From assembly GCF_017312365.1 (NCBI RefSeq), contig NZ_BLJI01000001.1:372001-436000 (forward strand): a stretch of 64,000 nt of DNA, in the 5' to 3' direction. Of this stretch, positions 43,283-53,047 are shown piece by piece; position 1 is the first letter of the stretch, and every line of letters starts with the position of its first letter. The DNA comes from Chroococcus sp. FPU101. GTDB lineage: Bacteria > Cyanobacteriota > Cyanobacteriia > Cyanobacteriales > Microcystaceae. A program made the position numbers and the translations under genes. The notes beneath the pieces were generated by a model, which made no database searches, was not told where the DNA came from, and saw only the letters and a program-made list of their open reading frames with translations.

Positions 43283-44098
43283 ATGAATTTGCGTGATAAT
43301 GCTTTAACCATTCTCCAGCAAACCAGTCGAACCTTTTATATACCGATTAGTCGTTTACCCTCGCAACTACAAGAGGCTGTAGCTTCAGCTTATTTGTGTA
43401 TGCGAGCGATCGACGAAATTGAAGACCATCCTACTTTAGACAATTTTACTAAAGCAAAACTACTGAGAAACATTAGCTTAAATTTGCAAGCTGCTGTTGA
43501 AAGTTCTACTATTGACGACTTCTCTCTTGATTTATCTCTTCACCAAAAAAACCTTCTTCCTGAAGTGACGCAAAGAGTTGGAGAATGGGCCCTTTTAGCC
43601 CCTCCTAGCATTGCACCTCGTGTTTGGGATGCAACGGCGGCAATGGCTGATCGGATGGCTTATTGGGCGGAATCAAACTGGGAAATTCAAACCGAATCTG
43701 ATTTAGATAAGTATACCTTTAGTGTGGCGGGTGCTGTAGGTTTATTACTCTCTGATCTGTGGGCTTGGCATGATGGAACTAAAACGAATCGTTTACACGC
43801 GATCGGTTTTGGTCGAGGATTACAAGCCGTGAATATCCTCCGAAACCATCGCGATGACAGAGGACGAGGTGTTAATTTCTTTCCGACTGGCTGGCAAGCT
43901 AAGGATATGCTGTTCTATGCCCGTCGTAACCTCATCCTAGCCGATTACTATACCGAATCGCTTCCCAAAGGCCCAGCACTCGATTTCTGCCGAATTCCCT
44001 TGGCTTTAGCTCATGGTACTCTAGATGTGTTAGCCCTTGGTAAAGAAAAACTCAGCCGTAGTGATGTGATGGCTTTAGTTGAAAAAATTACTGCTTAA
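43283..44098 (+). CDS. Squalene/phytoene synthase family protein
   Basis: A 271-residue prenyl-diphosphate head-to-head synthase-like protein. The first aspartate-rich motif is present as DEIED (44-48) within AYLCMRAIDEIEDHP. The second usually reads NILRD-x-x-ED but here is NILRNHRDDRGRGVNFFP, so the first acid is replaced by Asn. TFYIPISRLP matches the N-terminal substrate-binding helix. It is shorter than typical CrtB (about 310) or squalene synthase (about 350). It should act on farnesyl or geranylgeranyl diphosphate in the cytosol or at the membrane, but the product is uncertain. A terminator lies 25 bases behind it. Confidence 0.82.
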   Translation: MNLRDNALTILQQTSRTFYIPISRLPSQLQEAVASAYLCMRAIDEIEDHPTLDNFTKAKLLRNISLNLQAAVESSTIDDFSLDLSLHQKNLLPEVTQRVGEWALLAPPSIAPRVWDATAAMADRMAYWAESNWEIQTESDLDKYTFSVAGAVGLLLSDLWAWHDGTKTNRLHAIGFGRGLQAVNILRNHRDDRGRGVNFFPTGWQAKDMLFYARRNLILADYYTESLPKGPALDFCRIPLALAHGTLDVLALGKEKLSRSDVMALVEKITA

Positions 44099-44122
44099 CT
44101 CAAGTTAACTGATCGATGTTTA

Positions 44123-44150
44123 GGGTGGGCCAAGCCTACCCTTTTATTTT
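44123..44150 (+). terminator. Terminator behind the squalene/phytoene synthase-family gene
   Basis: GGGTGGGC and GCCTACCC (one G-T pair) form an 8-bp stem with a CAA loop, followed by TTTTATTTTT. It lies between two convergent genes and has a T tract only in the plus direction. Confidence 0.8.
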
Positions 44151-44723
44151 TCAACTAAACAACAAATGCTCACATAAAATCTTACTGCCAATCAGAATTA
44201 AAATTAGTCCGCCAATTATTTCGATTTTTTGATTAAACAACCCACCAAAGCGATGGCCGAGGAAAACAGCCATAAATGACAGAACAAAGGTAATTACACC
44301 AATCAAACTACACGCTAAAATAATCGAACTTTTGAGCATCGATAAACCCAAACCCGCCGCTAAAGCATCGATACTTGTGGCGATCGCTAAAGCCAACAAT
44401 GTTGAATTATCTAAAGGATTAAACTTTTCTGCTTCGTCTTTTTGAAAGGATTCATAAATCATTTTGCCGCCAATTAATCCCAATAAAACAAAGGCAATCC
44501 AATGATCAAAACTGGTCATGAAATCTCGAAAAGTTAGACCAACAATCCAACCAATCATCGGCATGATCGCCTGAAATACACCAAAGAAAAGAGCAATTTT
44601 TAAAGCTTTATTAATTTTAATATGGCGAATCATTAAACCACTGGTCATCGAGACAGCCATTGCATCGGCAGAAAGGGCTAAAGCTAAACAAGATGTTGTT
44701 AAAAATTCGGCAGAAGTTAGCAT
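44151..44723 (-). CDS. mntP: MntP-like manganese efflux pump
   Basis: A 190-residue inner-membrane protein with six helices arranged as two repeated halves. The paired acidic motifs ALSADAMAVS (first half) and ATSIDALAAGLG (second half) are the signature of MntP (formerly DUF204). Family members export Mn(II). Cyanobacteria need much manganese for photosystem II, so an exporter would prevent overload. I looked upstream (44724-45014) for a yybP-ykoY manganese riboswitch and found no convincing one. Confidence 0.88.
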   Translation of the reverse strand: MLTSAEFLTTSCLALALSADAMAVSMTSGLMIRHIKINKALKIALFFGVFQAIMPMIGWIVGLTFRDFMTSFDHWIAFVLLGLIGGKMIYESFQKDEAEKFNPLDNSTLLALAIATSIDALAAGLGLSMLKSSIILACSLIGVITFVLSFMAVFLGHRFGGLFNQKIEIIGGLILILIGSKILCEHLLFS

Positions 44724-45014
44724 TCTAATTTTTATTAAATATCATTGCTATATCTTACCTAACTTTTTCTTCAATTAATCATCATAGTTTTTTCATTTTT
44801 TTATCATTAATAATTCATAGTTGAGCCTTGCAGTGCTATTGAAAAATGCTCTTAAATGAAATTTTTATAGAATAATTTCTTTAGTGTTTTGTAGATGACG
44901 CTGTGAATTTAAAGCGATAATCTATGATTAAGTGTGGCTTGCTAAAACCATAGAGCAATCTAGCTACGAGCATTTACTATTATATATAAGAAAAACTCAT
45001 CCATTATAAAAAAA

Positions 45015-45992
45015 ATGAAAATCGCTGTTTTTAGTACTCGTTCTTATGATCGTCCATTCTTGCAAACTGAAGTCGATCGTTACAATCATGAGTTAGTTTT
45101 TTTAGAACACCATCTCACCCCAGAAACAGCTAGTTTAGCACATGGTTTTCCTTGCATTTATTAATGATCAAGCAGATGAAGCGACTCTACGCACTTTAGC
45201 GAAGGGTGGAACTCACATGATTGCCTTGCGCTGTGCGGGATTTAATAATGTTGATTTAAAAGTTGCCCAAGAATTAGGGATCAATGTTGTACAAGTTCCT
45301 GCTTATTCCCCCTATGCGGTGGCAGAGTTTGCGGTGGCTTTGGTTTTAATGCTCAATCGTAAACTCTATAAAGCTTATAATCGTGTGCGGAATGAGAATT
45401 TTATTTTAGATGGGTTACTCGGATTTGACCTTAATGGTTCAACAGTGGGCGTTATTGGTACGGGAAAATTGACTCAATCTTTGCTCAGATTATGAAAGGC
45501 TTTAATTGTACGATTTTGGGATATGATGTCTATCCTAGTCCCCAGTTTGAAATTGGAAAATATGTATCTTTAAACGAATTATTACAGAAATCTGATATTA
45601 TCTCACTCCATTGTCCTTTGATGAGCGAAACACATTATTTAGTCAATTCTGAAACAATATCTCAAATGAAAGATGGTGTAATGATCATTAATACCAGTCG
45701 TGGCGGTTTGGTAGATACTAAAGCAGTAATTGAAGGCATTAAATCGGGCAAAATTGGGTATCTTGGTATTGATATTTATGAACAAGAAGCCGATCTTTTC
45801 TTCAGAGATTTGTCAGATACGATTATTCAAGATGATGACTTCCAGTTATTACAGTCCTTTCCAAATGTTGTAGTTACTGCACACCAAGCCTTTTTTACCC
45901 GTAACGCCCTACAAAATATTGCTGAAACGACGATCGCTAACATTACCGATCTCGAACTTGGCAAAGACTGTTCTAACGTGGTGAAAGAATAA
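45015..45992 (+). pseudogene. D-lactate dehydrogenase (2-hydroxyacid dehydrogenase), two frame lesions
   Basis: Three frames together give one D-lactate dehydrogenase of the LdhA type. From ATG 45015: KIAVFSTRSYDRPFLQ to LAHGFPC; then [31 protein letters not shown] and TVGVIGTGK; then [45 protein letters not shown] and VVTAHQAFFTRNAL with the catalytic Arg, Glu and His regions. The first break (about 45148-45160) looks like loss of several bases (not a multiple of three). The second is repaired by adding one A to the AAAA run near 45466. The enzyme would reduce pyruvate to D-lactate with NADH, in fermentation. Confidence 0.87.
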
Positions 45993-46007
45993 TTTTAAGA
46001 TCGCAGG

Positions 46008-46043
46008 GGTTGAGGATGAGAATAGATCAGCCTATCCTCAACC
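46008..46043. terminator. Bidirectional hairpin between D-LDH and gyrA
   Basis: GGTTGAGGAT (46008-46017) and ATCCTCAACC (46034-46043) make a perfect 10-bp stem with a 16-base loop. It lies between the convergent D-lactate dehydrogenase and gyrA genes. The flanking T tracts are short. Confidence 0.6.
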
Positions 46044-46085
46044 ATTTCTTAGATTAGACAATACGAGCAATATCTTTTTTCGCTC

Positions 46086-48659
46086 TTATTCGCTTTCTCC
46101 TTCTTCTTCGTCATCTAACTCAGAGGGAGGAACTAAAGCAACGGCGGCGATCGCATCATCTCCATCTAAGCGTTGTAATCTGACACCAGTCGCAGTACGA
46201 GATTGCAGGGAAATTGCTTGTAAGGCTTGTCGAATCACAATACCTCGGCTAGTGACTAACATTAATTCGTCTTCTGAATCTACGACTCGTAGGGCGATTA
46301 ATTGGTCACCAGAGACACGGAATTTGATGGCTCGTACCCCCATACCTGCTCGATTTTGCAGACGGAACTGGGTCACTGGAATGCGTTTGCCAAAGCCATT
46401 AGCGGTAACAGCTAGTAACCAGGGGCCTTGTTGTGTTCCTTCTTCGACTAAAATTTCTTCCATGTCGTCGACTGTCTCTTCCTCTAAACTATCAGTATCA
46501 GAAGCGATATTTGCGACGATTTGGGCGGGTAGAATATCCATGCTGATCAATGCGTCATTAGCCTTAAGTTTCATGGCTTTTACGCCTTTAGTCGCCCGTC
46601 CTAGAGGTCGTAATTGTTGGGCATCGGCTTTAAAATGAATCGCCATTCCCTGACGCGAGCCAATAATAATACTATCTTGATCTTTGGCTAATCTAACCCA
46701 ACGTAGTAGATCACCTTCTTCTAGGGAAATTGCAATTAAACCATTAGAACGAATATTGCTAAATGCAGAAAGGGCGGTTTTTTTAATGAAACCGTTACAA
46801 GTCAACATGATGAGATATTCGTCTGCGGTAAATTCTTCTACTGAGACCATTGAGGTGATTTTTTCCTCTTTGGATATCGGTAGCATTTGCACGATGGGAA
46901 TACCTCTAGCGGTTCTAGAACTCGCAGGAATTTGATAGGCATTAACGGTATAAACCACACCGCGATCGCTAAAGAATAAGATATTGTCGTGATCTTTACA
47001 ACTGATAAATTGTTCAACTACATCATCTTCTTTAATTTTAGCTCCCGATTTTCCCCTAGTGGCTCGACTTTGTGCGCCAAAGGTATTAGCAGGCATCCGC
47101 TTGATGTAGCCTTGTTCAGTCAGTAAAATGATTGCTTGTTCGTTGGCAATTAAATCAGCTTCTTCAATTTCGTCTTCACTGGGAACAATTTCAGTCAGAC
47201 GGGGTTTAGCATGAAGGGTTTTAATTTGTTGAACTTCATCGATAATAATTGCGTCGATGCGTTCCCGTTTGTCTAGAATATCTTGTAGATCGGCGATCTT
47301 CGCTTGTAATTCTTCGTGTTCTGCCTGGATTTTTTCAGCTTCTAATGCAGTTAAACGCCGTAGTTGCATTTGTAGAATAGCATCAGACTGGGCTTCAGTT
47401 AGACTAAATTGGGAGACTAATTCAGCTTTAGCTGTAGCCGTATCCGCCGCCGCACGAATCAGATGTATGATCTCATCTAGGTTATCTAATGCTACTAATA
47501 ACCCTTGTAAGATGTGATCTCTTTCCGATGCTTTGCGGAGTTCGTATTGGGTTCTGCGGATGATCACTTCAACGCGAAAATCAAGGAAAACTTGTAGGAA
47601 TTGCTTGAGGGTTAATAGTTGCGGTTCACCATTAACGATAGCTAACATATTCGCCCCAAAGTTAGATTGTATGGGGGTTTGTTTGTAGAGATTATTTAAA
47701 ACAACTCTTGGATAAGCATCTCGTTTGAGTTCAATAACGATCCGCATCCCATCACGATCGCTTTCATCTCGGATATCTGAGATTCCTTCTATCCTTTTAT
47801 CGTTAACCAATTCAGCAATTTTTTCAACTAAGGCGGCTTTATTGGTCTGATAGGGAAGTTGCGTTACAATAATGGCTTCTCTGTCTGGTCTTCCGCGATG
47901 TTGGATCGTTTCAATACTGGCTACACCGCGCATCGTAATAGAACCGCGTCCACCTGTATACGCTTCTTTAATGCCAGATGTTCCTAAAATTTGTCCACCT
48001 GTGGGAAAATCGGGTCCTGGTATAATTTTATTGAGTTCTGCGTTGGTCATTTCGGGGTTTTGGATCAGTGCGATCACGCCATCCACCAATTCACCTAAGT
48101 TATGTGGGGGAATATTGGTCGCCATCCCAACGGCAATACCAGAGGAACCGTTTAGTAATAGTTGCGGAATTTTGGCGGGTAAAACGACGGGTTCTTGTTG
48201 CGATCCGTCAAAGTTGTCGATAAAGTCTACGGTTTCTGCTTCGATGTCTTGTAATAATGCTTGACTCGATAATGCTTGTAGGCGACACTCGGTATAACGC
48301 ATCGCTGCGGGGGGATCGTTATCAATTGAGCCAAAGTTCCCATGACCTGAAATTAATGGACTCCGCATCGAAAAATCTTGCGCCATCCTTACTAAGGCAT
48401 CATAAACGGCTGTATCACCGTGTGGGTGGTATTTCCCTAATACTTCCCCGACGACACGGGCGCATTTACGAAAAGGACGATCGGATGCTAAACCTAATTC
48501 ATACATAGCGAAAAGAATGCGACGATGAACAGGTTTTAAACCATCTCTTGCATCAGGTAACGCCCTTCCGACAATCACGCTCATGGCGTATTCTAGATAA
48601 GAGCGAGACATTTCATTACTCAGATCTGTGGGGACTATCCGATCTTGGGCAAAAGTCAT
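46086..48659 (-). CDS. gyrA: DNA gyrase subunit A
   Basis: An 857-residue type IIA topoisomerase subunit. The active-site tyrosine is Y122 in [10 protein letters not shown], at the same number as in E. coli. The quinolone-resistance region reads [19 protein letters not shown] with Asp82 and Ala84 rather than a Ser, and the C-terminal beta-pinwheel repeats are evident ([36 protein letters not shown]). The tail is acidic ([12 protein letters not shown]). With GyrB it introduces negative supercoils. Several large open frames on the opposite strand are shadows of this gene. It is followed by a hairpin shared with the convergent neighbour. Confidence 0.95.
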   Translation of the reverse strand: MTFAQDRIVPTDLSNEMSRSYLEYAMSVIVGRALPDARDGLKPVHRRILFAMYELGLASDRPFRKCARVVGEVLGKYHPHGDTAVYDALVRMAQDFSMRSPLISGHGNFGSIDNDPPAAMRYTECRLQALSSQALLQDIEAETVDFIDNFDGSQQEPVVLPAKIPQLLLNGSSGIAVGMATNIPPHNLGELVDGVIALIQNPEMTNAELNKIIPGPDFPTGGQILGTSGIKEAYTGGRGSITMRGVASIETIQHRGRPDREAIIVTQLPYQTNKAALVEKIAELVNDKRIEGISDIRDESDRDGMRIVIELKRDAYPRVVLNNLYKQTPIQSNFGANMLAIVNGEPQLLTLKQFLQVFLDFRVEVIIRRTQYELRKASERDHILQGLLVALDNLDEIIHLIRAAADTATAKAELVSQFSLTEAQSDAILQMQLRRLTALEAEKIQAEHEELQAKIADLQDILDKRERIDAIIIDEVQQIKTLHAKPRLTEIVPSEDEIEEADLIANEQAIILLTEQGYIKRMPANTFGAQSRATRGKSGAKIKEDDVVEQFISCKDHDNILFFSDRGVVYTVNAYQIPASSRTARGIPIVQMLPISKEEKITSMVSVEEFTADEYLIMLTCNGFIKKTALSAFSNIRSNGLIAISLEEGDLLRWVRLAKDQDSIIIGSRQGMAIHFKADAQQLRPLGRATKGVKAMKLKANDALISMDILPAQIVANIASDTDSLEEETVDDMEEILVEEGTQQGPWLLAVTANGFGKRIPVTQFRLQNRAGMGVRAIKFRVSGDQLIALRVVDSEDELMLVTSRGIVIRQALQAISLQSRTATGVRLQRLDGDDAIAAVALVPPSELDDEEEGESE

Positions 48660-48871
48660 ATAGGAAAACTCCGTAGAGGAAGCGTTAAAATATTAAAATG
48701 GATACTGTATGCTAATAGACGACTGTCTTTTAGATGAAATGTCTTTTAGAGGAAAATTTGCTGCTTAAAAGCTCTGCAAGATCATAAATATTACAAGACT
48801 TGTTAATATTTTAACACAATTGGTATGACCAATGACTGATGACCGTTTACTCACTGTTGACTGATGACTAA

Positions 48872-49270
48872 TTAATCTTCTTCGTTGGGAAAACGGATAA
48901 TATCATCATCACCGAGATATTCGCCGTTTTGGACTTCAATCATTACCAAAGGAATTACCCCAGGATTTTCAATACGATGGGCGGTATTCATTGGCACATA
49001 AGTCGATTCTTTTTGTTTTAGTAACGTTTCGTCACCATTACAAATCACTCTAGCCGTTCCAGAAACGACCACCCAATGCTCACTCCGATGATAGTGCATT
49101 TGGGTACTCATGTGATGCCCTGGTTTAATGACTATGCGGTTGATGCGATAACGGGGGCCTTCTTCTAAAACTGTCACCGTTCCCCAAGGTGGAGTTCTCG
49201 TCATCTCGACTTCTTGAGGAGAAAGAGGAATATCTATATCTGGGGTTAGATTGTCTGCTGGCTCACTCAT
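48872..49270 (-). CDS. Cupin, mannose-6-phosphate isomerase type II-like
   Basis: A 132-residue single cupin domain. The start at 49270 (MSEPADNLTPD) is preferred over an upstream one that would overlap the DUF4359 gene. PWGTVTVLEEGPRYRINRI and PGHHMSTQMHYHRSEHWVVVSGTARV show the metal-binding His-x-His...Glu...His pattern of the ManC C-terminal/type II phosphomannose isomerase cupins. Without a nucleotidyltransferase part, it may be a stand-alone mannose-6-phosphate isomerase or a sugar-binding cupin. It is 28 bases downstream of the DUF4359 gene on the same strand. Confidence 0.83.
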   Translation of the reverse strand: MSEPADNLTPDIDIPLSPQEVEMTRTPPWGTVTVLEEGPRYRINRIVIKPGHHMSTQMHYHRSEHWVVVSGTARVICNGDETLLKQKESTYVPMNTAHRIENPGVIPLVMIEVQNGEYLGDDDIIRFPNEED

Positions 49271-49298
49271 GGTTTTAGAAAAATCATTTACCCTTAGT

Positions 49299-49679
49299 TT
49301 ACATCTCCAGCACTTGATAGGTGTAAAAATTTTGTAGAACACCAATCGTTTCAAATTGATAGCTAGGAACAGGTGAGGGTAAAGATAGTTCCGTTTGGTA
49401 GATACTAAACAAAAGGAAATTTTGGCGTTTTGTGGTTTGAGTAATGACTTCTTGAAGTTGAGGTTGGCCCGTATCGACTAAATTTTTACACTGACTTCGC
49501 ACAACACTCAGAAAATCGCCTTTTCCTTCAATCTGCATACACAGATCTTCTTTTAAATATGTCGTCATTTGATCTGTTGCATATTTTTCATAGGCAACTT
49601 GTCCGGGGTTCGTTACTACCATCATCCCCCCAACACTGATCAATACTAGACCGATACAGGTATTTATCCAATGAGACAA
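49299..49679 (-). CDS. DUF4359 protein
   Basis: About 126 residues with an N-terminal membrane anchor (TCIGLVLISVGGMMVVTNPG) followed by YEKYATDQMTTYLKEDLC, SQCKNLVDTGQPQLQEVI, TKRQNFLLFSIYQTEL and YQFETIGVLQNFYTYQV. This is the DUF4359 family of cyanobacteria, whose function is unknown. The frame is open back across the tRNA-His gene, which cannot be coding. There is no ATG in the right place; a TTG at 49679 with AGAGGA nine bases upstream is the best start. Three cysteines lie in the predicted exported part or membrane-proximal part. Confidence 0.75.
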   Translation of the reverse strand: MSHWINTCIGLVLISVGGMMVVTNPGQVAYEKYATDQMTTYLKEDLCMQIEGKGDFLSVVRSQCKNLVDTGQPQLQEVITQTTKRQNFLLFSIYQTELSLPSPVPSYQFETIGVLQNFYTYQVLEM

Positions 49680-49718
49680 TCTGATCAATCCTCTTTGAAT
49701 TTGAGTTGCATTAACTCC

Positions 49719-49742
49719 TATAGGACTTTCAAAAGTCCTATA
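49719..49742. repeat. Perfect 11-bp inverted repeat upstream of tRNA-His
   Basis: TATAGGACTTT (49719-49729) and AAAGTCCTATA (49732-49742) are perfect inverted arms separated by CA. The element covers the expected -35 region of the tRNA-His promoter and lies 40 bases upstream of the DUF4359 start. It could be an operator, a hairpin or a small repeat element. Confidence 0.65.
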
Positions 49743-49750
49743 CTCTATGT

Positions 49751-49756
49751 TATAAT
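49751..49756 (+). promoter_or_regulatory. Consensus -10 box for tRNA-His
   Basis: TATAAT matches the sigma-70-type -10 consensus exactly and lies 14 bases before the mature tRNA start. No good -35 hexamer is seen at 17 bases; the inverted repeat overlaps that position. Confidence 0.65.
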
Positions 49757-49770
49757 GATTTAAGACAATG

Positions 49771-49843
49771 GCGAGTGTAGCCAAGTGGTTAAGGCAGTGG
49801 TTTGTGGTACCACCATTCGAGGGTTCAAGTCCCTTCATTCGCC
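49771..49843 (+). tRNA. tRNA-His (GTG anticodon)
   Basis: The acceptor stem GCGAGTG pairs with CATTCGC, with one G-T pair. The anticodon loop is TTTGTGGT, anticodon GTG, and the T loop is TTCAAGT. The base at 49770 is G and the discriminator is C, giving the encoded G-1:C73 pair that identifies tRNA-His. CCA is not encoded. The antisense frame through this gene is not a protein. Confidence 0.96.
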
Positions 49844-49915
49844 CTTATTATAATCTGTAGCAGTCTGAGTTGCTCCAGAATTAGACTACTTTCTTAATGA
49901 TTAGGTAAATTACAG

Positions 49916-50107
49916 ATGGCAAGTGGTGAAAGGAAAAAAGGATTAGCCGACTTGAAGAGGGCTACCAAGAATTAGATAATATTGTAGACCCGCTTCGGAT
50001 GGCTCGGGGAAGCTTTTAAACTACTAGAAGAAGTTAAATCGGAAGTACCATCGGCTAGTCGTAAGTTAGATTTGATTCTACAACATATTACAAGAATCAA
50101 TGAGTAG
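49916..50107 (+). pseudogene. Degraded gene fragment of unknown family
   Basis: Three short frames join to one plausible protein: from ATG 49916 KKGLADL, then EEGYQELDNIVDPLRMARG in the next frame, then AFKLLEEVKSEVPSASRK and LDLILQHITRINE ending at TAG 50105-50107. Two frame changes occur in under 200 bases. I do not recognise the family. The rest of the interval to 50345 holds no gene; ACCCTG/CAGGGT with CCCC/GGGG (50200-50233) forms a bulged hairpin that may terminate the RTX gene coming from the right. Confidence 0.45.
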
Positions 50108-50345
50108 TTTAAGTGTACTTGTTATTTGGATTAGCTTTTTTAGATGACAAATTCTCAATAAAACTTGTGATCACTGCTGTTTAGTTGTTGATTTGGAAAC
50201 CCCACCCTGTACCATAATCGGTCAGGGTCGGGGAGTTGTCAAATGATTGTAATGTGTCAAAAAGCTACACTGTTGAAATCAATATGACTGGTTAAAGAAT
50301 AATCTAAATTAAGAAAACAATGACACTTCAATTCATTGAAATGAT

Positions 50346-52865
50346 TTAGAAAAAGGCAATATCCAAAGACGGCACAAAGCCAATTCCTAGATTAGCTTGT
50401 AGAGTTGCAAATTGACTCACTGTTCCAGTTGATGACGTGAAAAACAAACCTCCCGTTGTATTATTGTAGGCAAATTGGCTAGTCGAAAAAGCACCAAATC
50501 CAGTGGCAGAGATAAAAATGACATCATTTTCGAGGTAATTAAAGTCTGTAATTTGATCAATTCCATCAAATAGAGAGAAAAAGACAAATCCATCGGCACC
50601 TATACCACCCGTTAAAGTATCATTACCCGCTTCTCCATAAAGAAAATCACTTCCCGTTCCCCCAATAATACTGTCATTGCCCGTAAAGCCGAAGATATCG
50701 TCATTTCCTGCATCTCCGTTGAGGGTATCATTACCACCATCTCCATCGATAAAATCATTACCACTTAAACCATTAAGAAGATTACCTTGTACATCACCTG
50801 TAATCGAATCATTTTGATTGGTTCCAGTTACATTATCGAAATTAGTGACTGTAAAATTTAATGGATTAGCAGACGCTCCAGAAATATTAAAAACTTGAAG
50901 ACTTCCCGTCAACAAATTTGCGGTAATTGAGACTGGAGAAGCCGCAGTAGAGGCATTAATCGTATTATTAGCAACGGCAGCATTTGCAATAATCGTTTCT
51001 ACTTGAAAGAGTTGATCGCTCCCTGCACTCCCTTTTTTTACTGTACCAGTGGCTAGTAAAGTAATAGCTTGAGTGAGACTAGAATAGTTTACTGTGTCAA
51101 TGCCTGCATCACCCTTAATTTGATCGGTACCTGTATTTCCAAAAAACAAATCATTACCATTACCACCGATTAAAGAATCATTACCTGATAATCCTCCAGC
51201 GATCGTATCGTCGCCTAAACCTCCGTTAATCGTATCGTTACCTGAACCCCCATCAATGCTATCATTACCTCCATTGCCATTGAGGATATTATTTTGAGTA
51301 TCACCAATGATCGTATCATTCTGATTTGTTCCACTAACATCATCAAAATTGCGGACAGTAAAGCTGAGAGAAGAAAATCCAGGAACACCCGACACCACTA
51401 AACTTTGAGTTAGTAGGTTAGCGTTAATGGTAGCTGGAGAAGGAGCCGTTGAAGCATCAATCAGGTTATGGGTAACTCTGGAATCAACGATAATGGTTTC
51501 TATTAAAAATAGTTGATCCTGTCCTCCACTTGCTTTGGTCAGTGTCCCTGTAGGTAAAAGAGTAATTTTTTGGTTAAGGCTGGAGTAGTCAGCGATATCA
51601 GTCCCTGTACCACCACTGAGAAGATCATTACCTAAACTTCCTTTTAGGGTGTCATTACCATCGCCACCGACTAGACTATCATTTCCTGTACCGCCGTCAA
51701 TAGTATCATTCCCTGCACCGCCATCAATGGTATCATTTCCATCATTGCCCAGTAAAAGGTTATTTTGTAAATCACCAATAATCGTATCGTTTTGATTACT
51801 TCCTGTGACATTATCAAAGTTAATAACGGTGCGAGTCACGGAGGGTACATTGGGAATGCCGAGGACTGATAAGGTTTGAGTAGTTAGGTTGACATTAATC
51901 GAAACAGGAGTCAGCGCACTAGAAGCATTGATCAAATTATTAGCGGCGGTGGCATCTGCAATAATTCTTTCAATTTGGGTAATGTCATCTGTACCGCTAC
52001 TTTTTTGAATCAGACCTGTAGGTAACAAAGTAATAGCTTGTCTTGTTCCAGTATAGTTAACGGTATCTATTCCGTTGCCACCATTAAGCAGATCACTACC
52101 CACACCACCAACTAGAGAATCGTCTCCGTCACCCCCTAATACAGTATCATTGCCTAAACCGCCATCTAAGCTATCATTGCCTAAACCACCATCTAAGCTG
52201 TCATTCCCACCATTGCCTTTTAAAATATTGTTTTGAGCATCACCAATCACCGTATCATTTTGATTAGTTCCTGTCACATCATCAAAATTGGTGACGGTGA
52301 AAACTAGAGGGTTTGCCGAACCAAAAGGAACATTAAAAACCTGTAAGCTTTGAGTTGTTAAATTTGCATTGATGAAAATAGTAGGATCATTTGTCGTTGC
52401 ATCAATCAAGTTATTGCTAATGGTACTATCAGCAATAATAGATTCTATTTGAAAGAGTTGATCGAGCGAACTGGTACTAGTTCCTTTCAAAACGCTTCCA
52501 GTGGCGCGTAGTGTAATTTTTTGTTTGATAGCGGAGTAATCAACAGTGTCAAATCCTGTTCCTCCATTAATTTGATTAGCTCCTAGACTACCTAAAAAGA
52601 AATCATTTCCTAGTCCACCACTTAGAAGATCATTGCCTAAACCTCCATCTAGGTAATCATTGCCATCACCTCCATCAAGACTATCATTTCCACTGCCACC
52701 AAATAAACTATCATCACCCAATTCTCCCGAAAGGGTGTCATTAACATTTCCTCCAATTAATAAATCATTACCGCCACGTCCAAACATCAACCAATTATCA
52801 GCTAAAAAAGGTGTAGCCGATTTGATATTGTTAGAATCATCTCCAACAAAATTTTGTAAAGCCAT
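50346..52865 (-). CDS. RTX-type calcium-binding repeat protein
   Basis: An 839-residue acidic protein made of hemolysin-type nonapeptide repeats (GGxGNDxLx, as in [20 protein letters not shown]). Four larger modules are superimposed, each starting with a DTVNY-type strand at residues 106, 267, 423 and 590 and ending with [11 protein letters not shown], giving a period of 156-167 residues. There is no N-terminal signal peptide; a C-terminal region ([19 protein letters not shown], then a hydrophobic tail) fits type I secretion. The repeats bind Ca2+ outside the cell. Likely roles are S-layer-like coat, adhesion or motility. No type I secretion genes are nearby. Confidence 0.9.
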   Translation of the reverse strand: MALQNFVGDDSNNIKSATPFLADNWLMFGRGGNDLLIGGNVNDTLSGELGDDSLFGGSGNDSLDGGDGNDYLDGGLGNDLLSGGLGNDFFLGSLGANQINGGTGFDTVDYSAIKQKITLRATGSVLKGTSTSSLDQLFQIESIIADSTISNNLIDATTNDPTIFINANLTTQSLQVFNVPFGSANPLVFTVTNFDDVTGTNQNDTVIGDAQNNILKGNGGNDSLDGGLGNDSLDGGLGNDTVLGGDGDDSLVGGVGSDLLNGGNGIDTVNYTGTRQAITLLPTGLIQKSSGTDDITQIERIIADATAANNLINASSALTPVSINVNLTTQTLSVLGIPNVPSVTRTVINFDNVTGSNQNDTIIGDLQNNLLLGNDGNDTIDGGAGNDTIDGGTGNDSLVGGDGNDTLKGSLGNDLLSGGTGTDIADYSSLNQKITLLPTGTLTKASGGQDQLFLIETIIVDSRVTHNLIDASTAPSPATINANLLTQSLVVSGVPGFSSLSFTVRNFDDVSGTNQNDTIIGDTQNNILNGNGGNDSIDGGSGNDTINGGLGDDTIAGGLSGNDSLIGGNGNDLFFGNTGTDQIKGDAGIDTVNYSSLTQAITLLATGTVKKGSAGSDQLFQVETIIANAAVANNTINASTAASPVSITANLLTGSLQVFNISGASANPLNFTVTNFDNVTGTNQNDSITGDVQGNLLNGLSGNDFIDGDGGNDTLNGDAGNDDIFGFTGNDSIIGGTGSDFLYGEAGNDTLTGGIGADGFVFFSLFDGIDQITDFNYLENDVIFISATGFGAFSTSQFAYNNTTGGLFFTSSTGTVSQFATLQANLGIGFVPSLDIAFF

Positions 52866-53047
52866 GTACTTGCTCTGTTTAAATCAAAAACTTTTAAAAT
52901 TGTTTAATTCTTTCATTATTATTTATAAAAGTCAATTCATATATTTCAGTATTATTAAACTAGGTAGTATTTTAAATATTATTCTTTTCAAACCAAGCTG
53001 ATAAACTAATTAACGTCAGTTCTGGATAAAGCAAGCAAGACGTATGA

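Noticed and set aside
44724-45014. Possible manganese (yybP-ykoY) riboswitch before mntP
   Set aside because: No conserved loop sequence or paired helices could be made out in this AT-rich stretch.
46252-48508. Several plus-strand open frames of 83-130 codons opposite gyrA
   Set aside because: They lie fully antisense to a clear gyrA frame, have no recognisable motifs and poor starts; they are shadows.
49680-49838. Upstream extension of the DUF4359 frame
   Set aside because: It runs antisense through tRNA-His and its residues do not match the family; the start was moved to 49679.
50346-52800. Dense short direct repeats on the minus strand
   Set aside because: They encode RTX nonapeptides in a continuous frame; not a CRISPR array or satellite.
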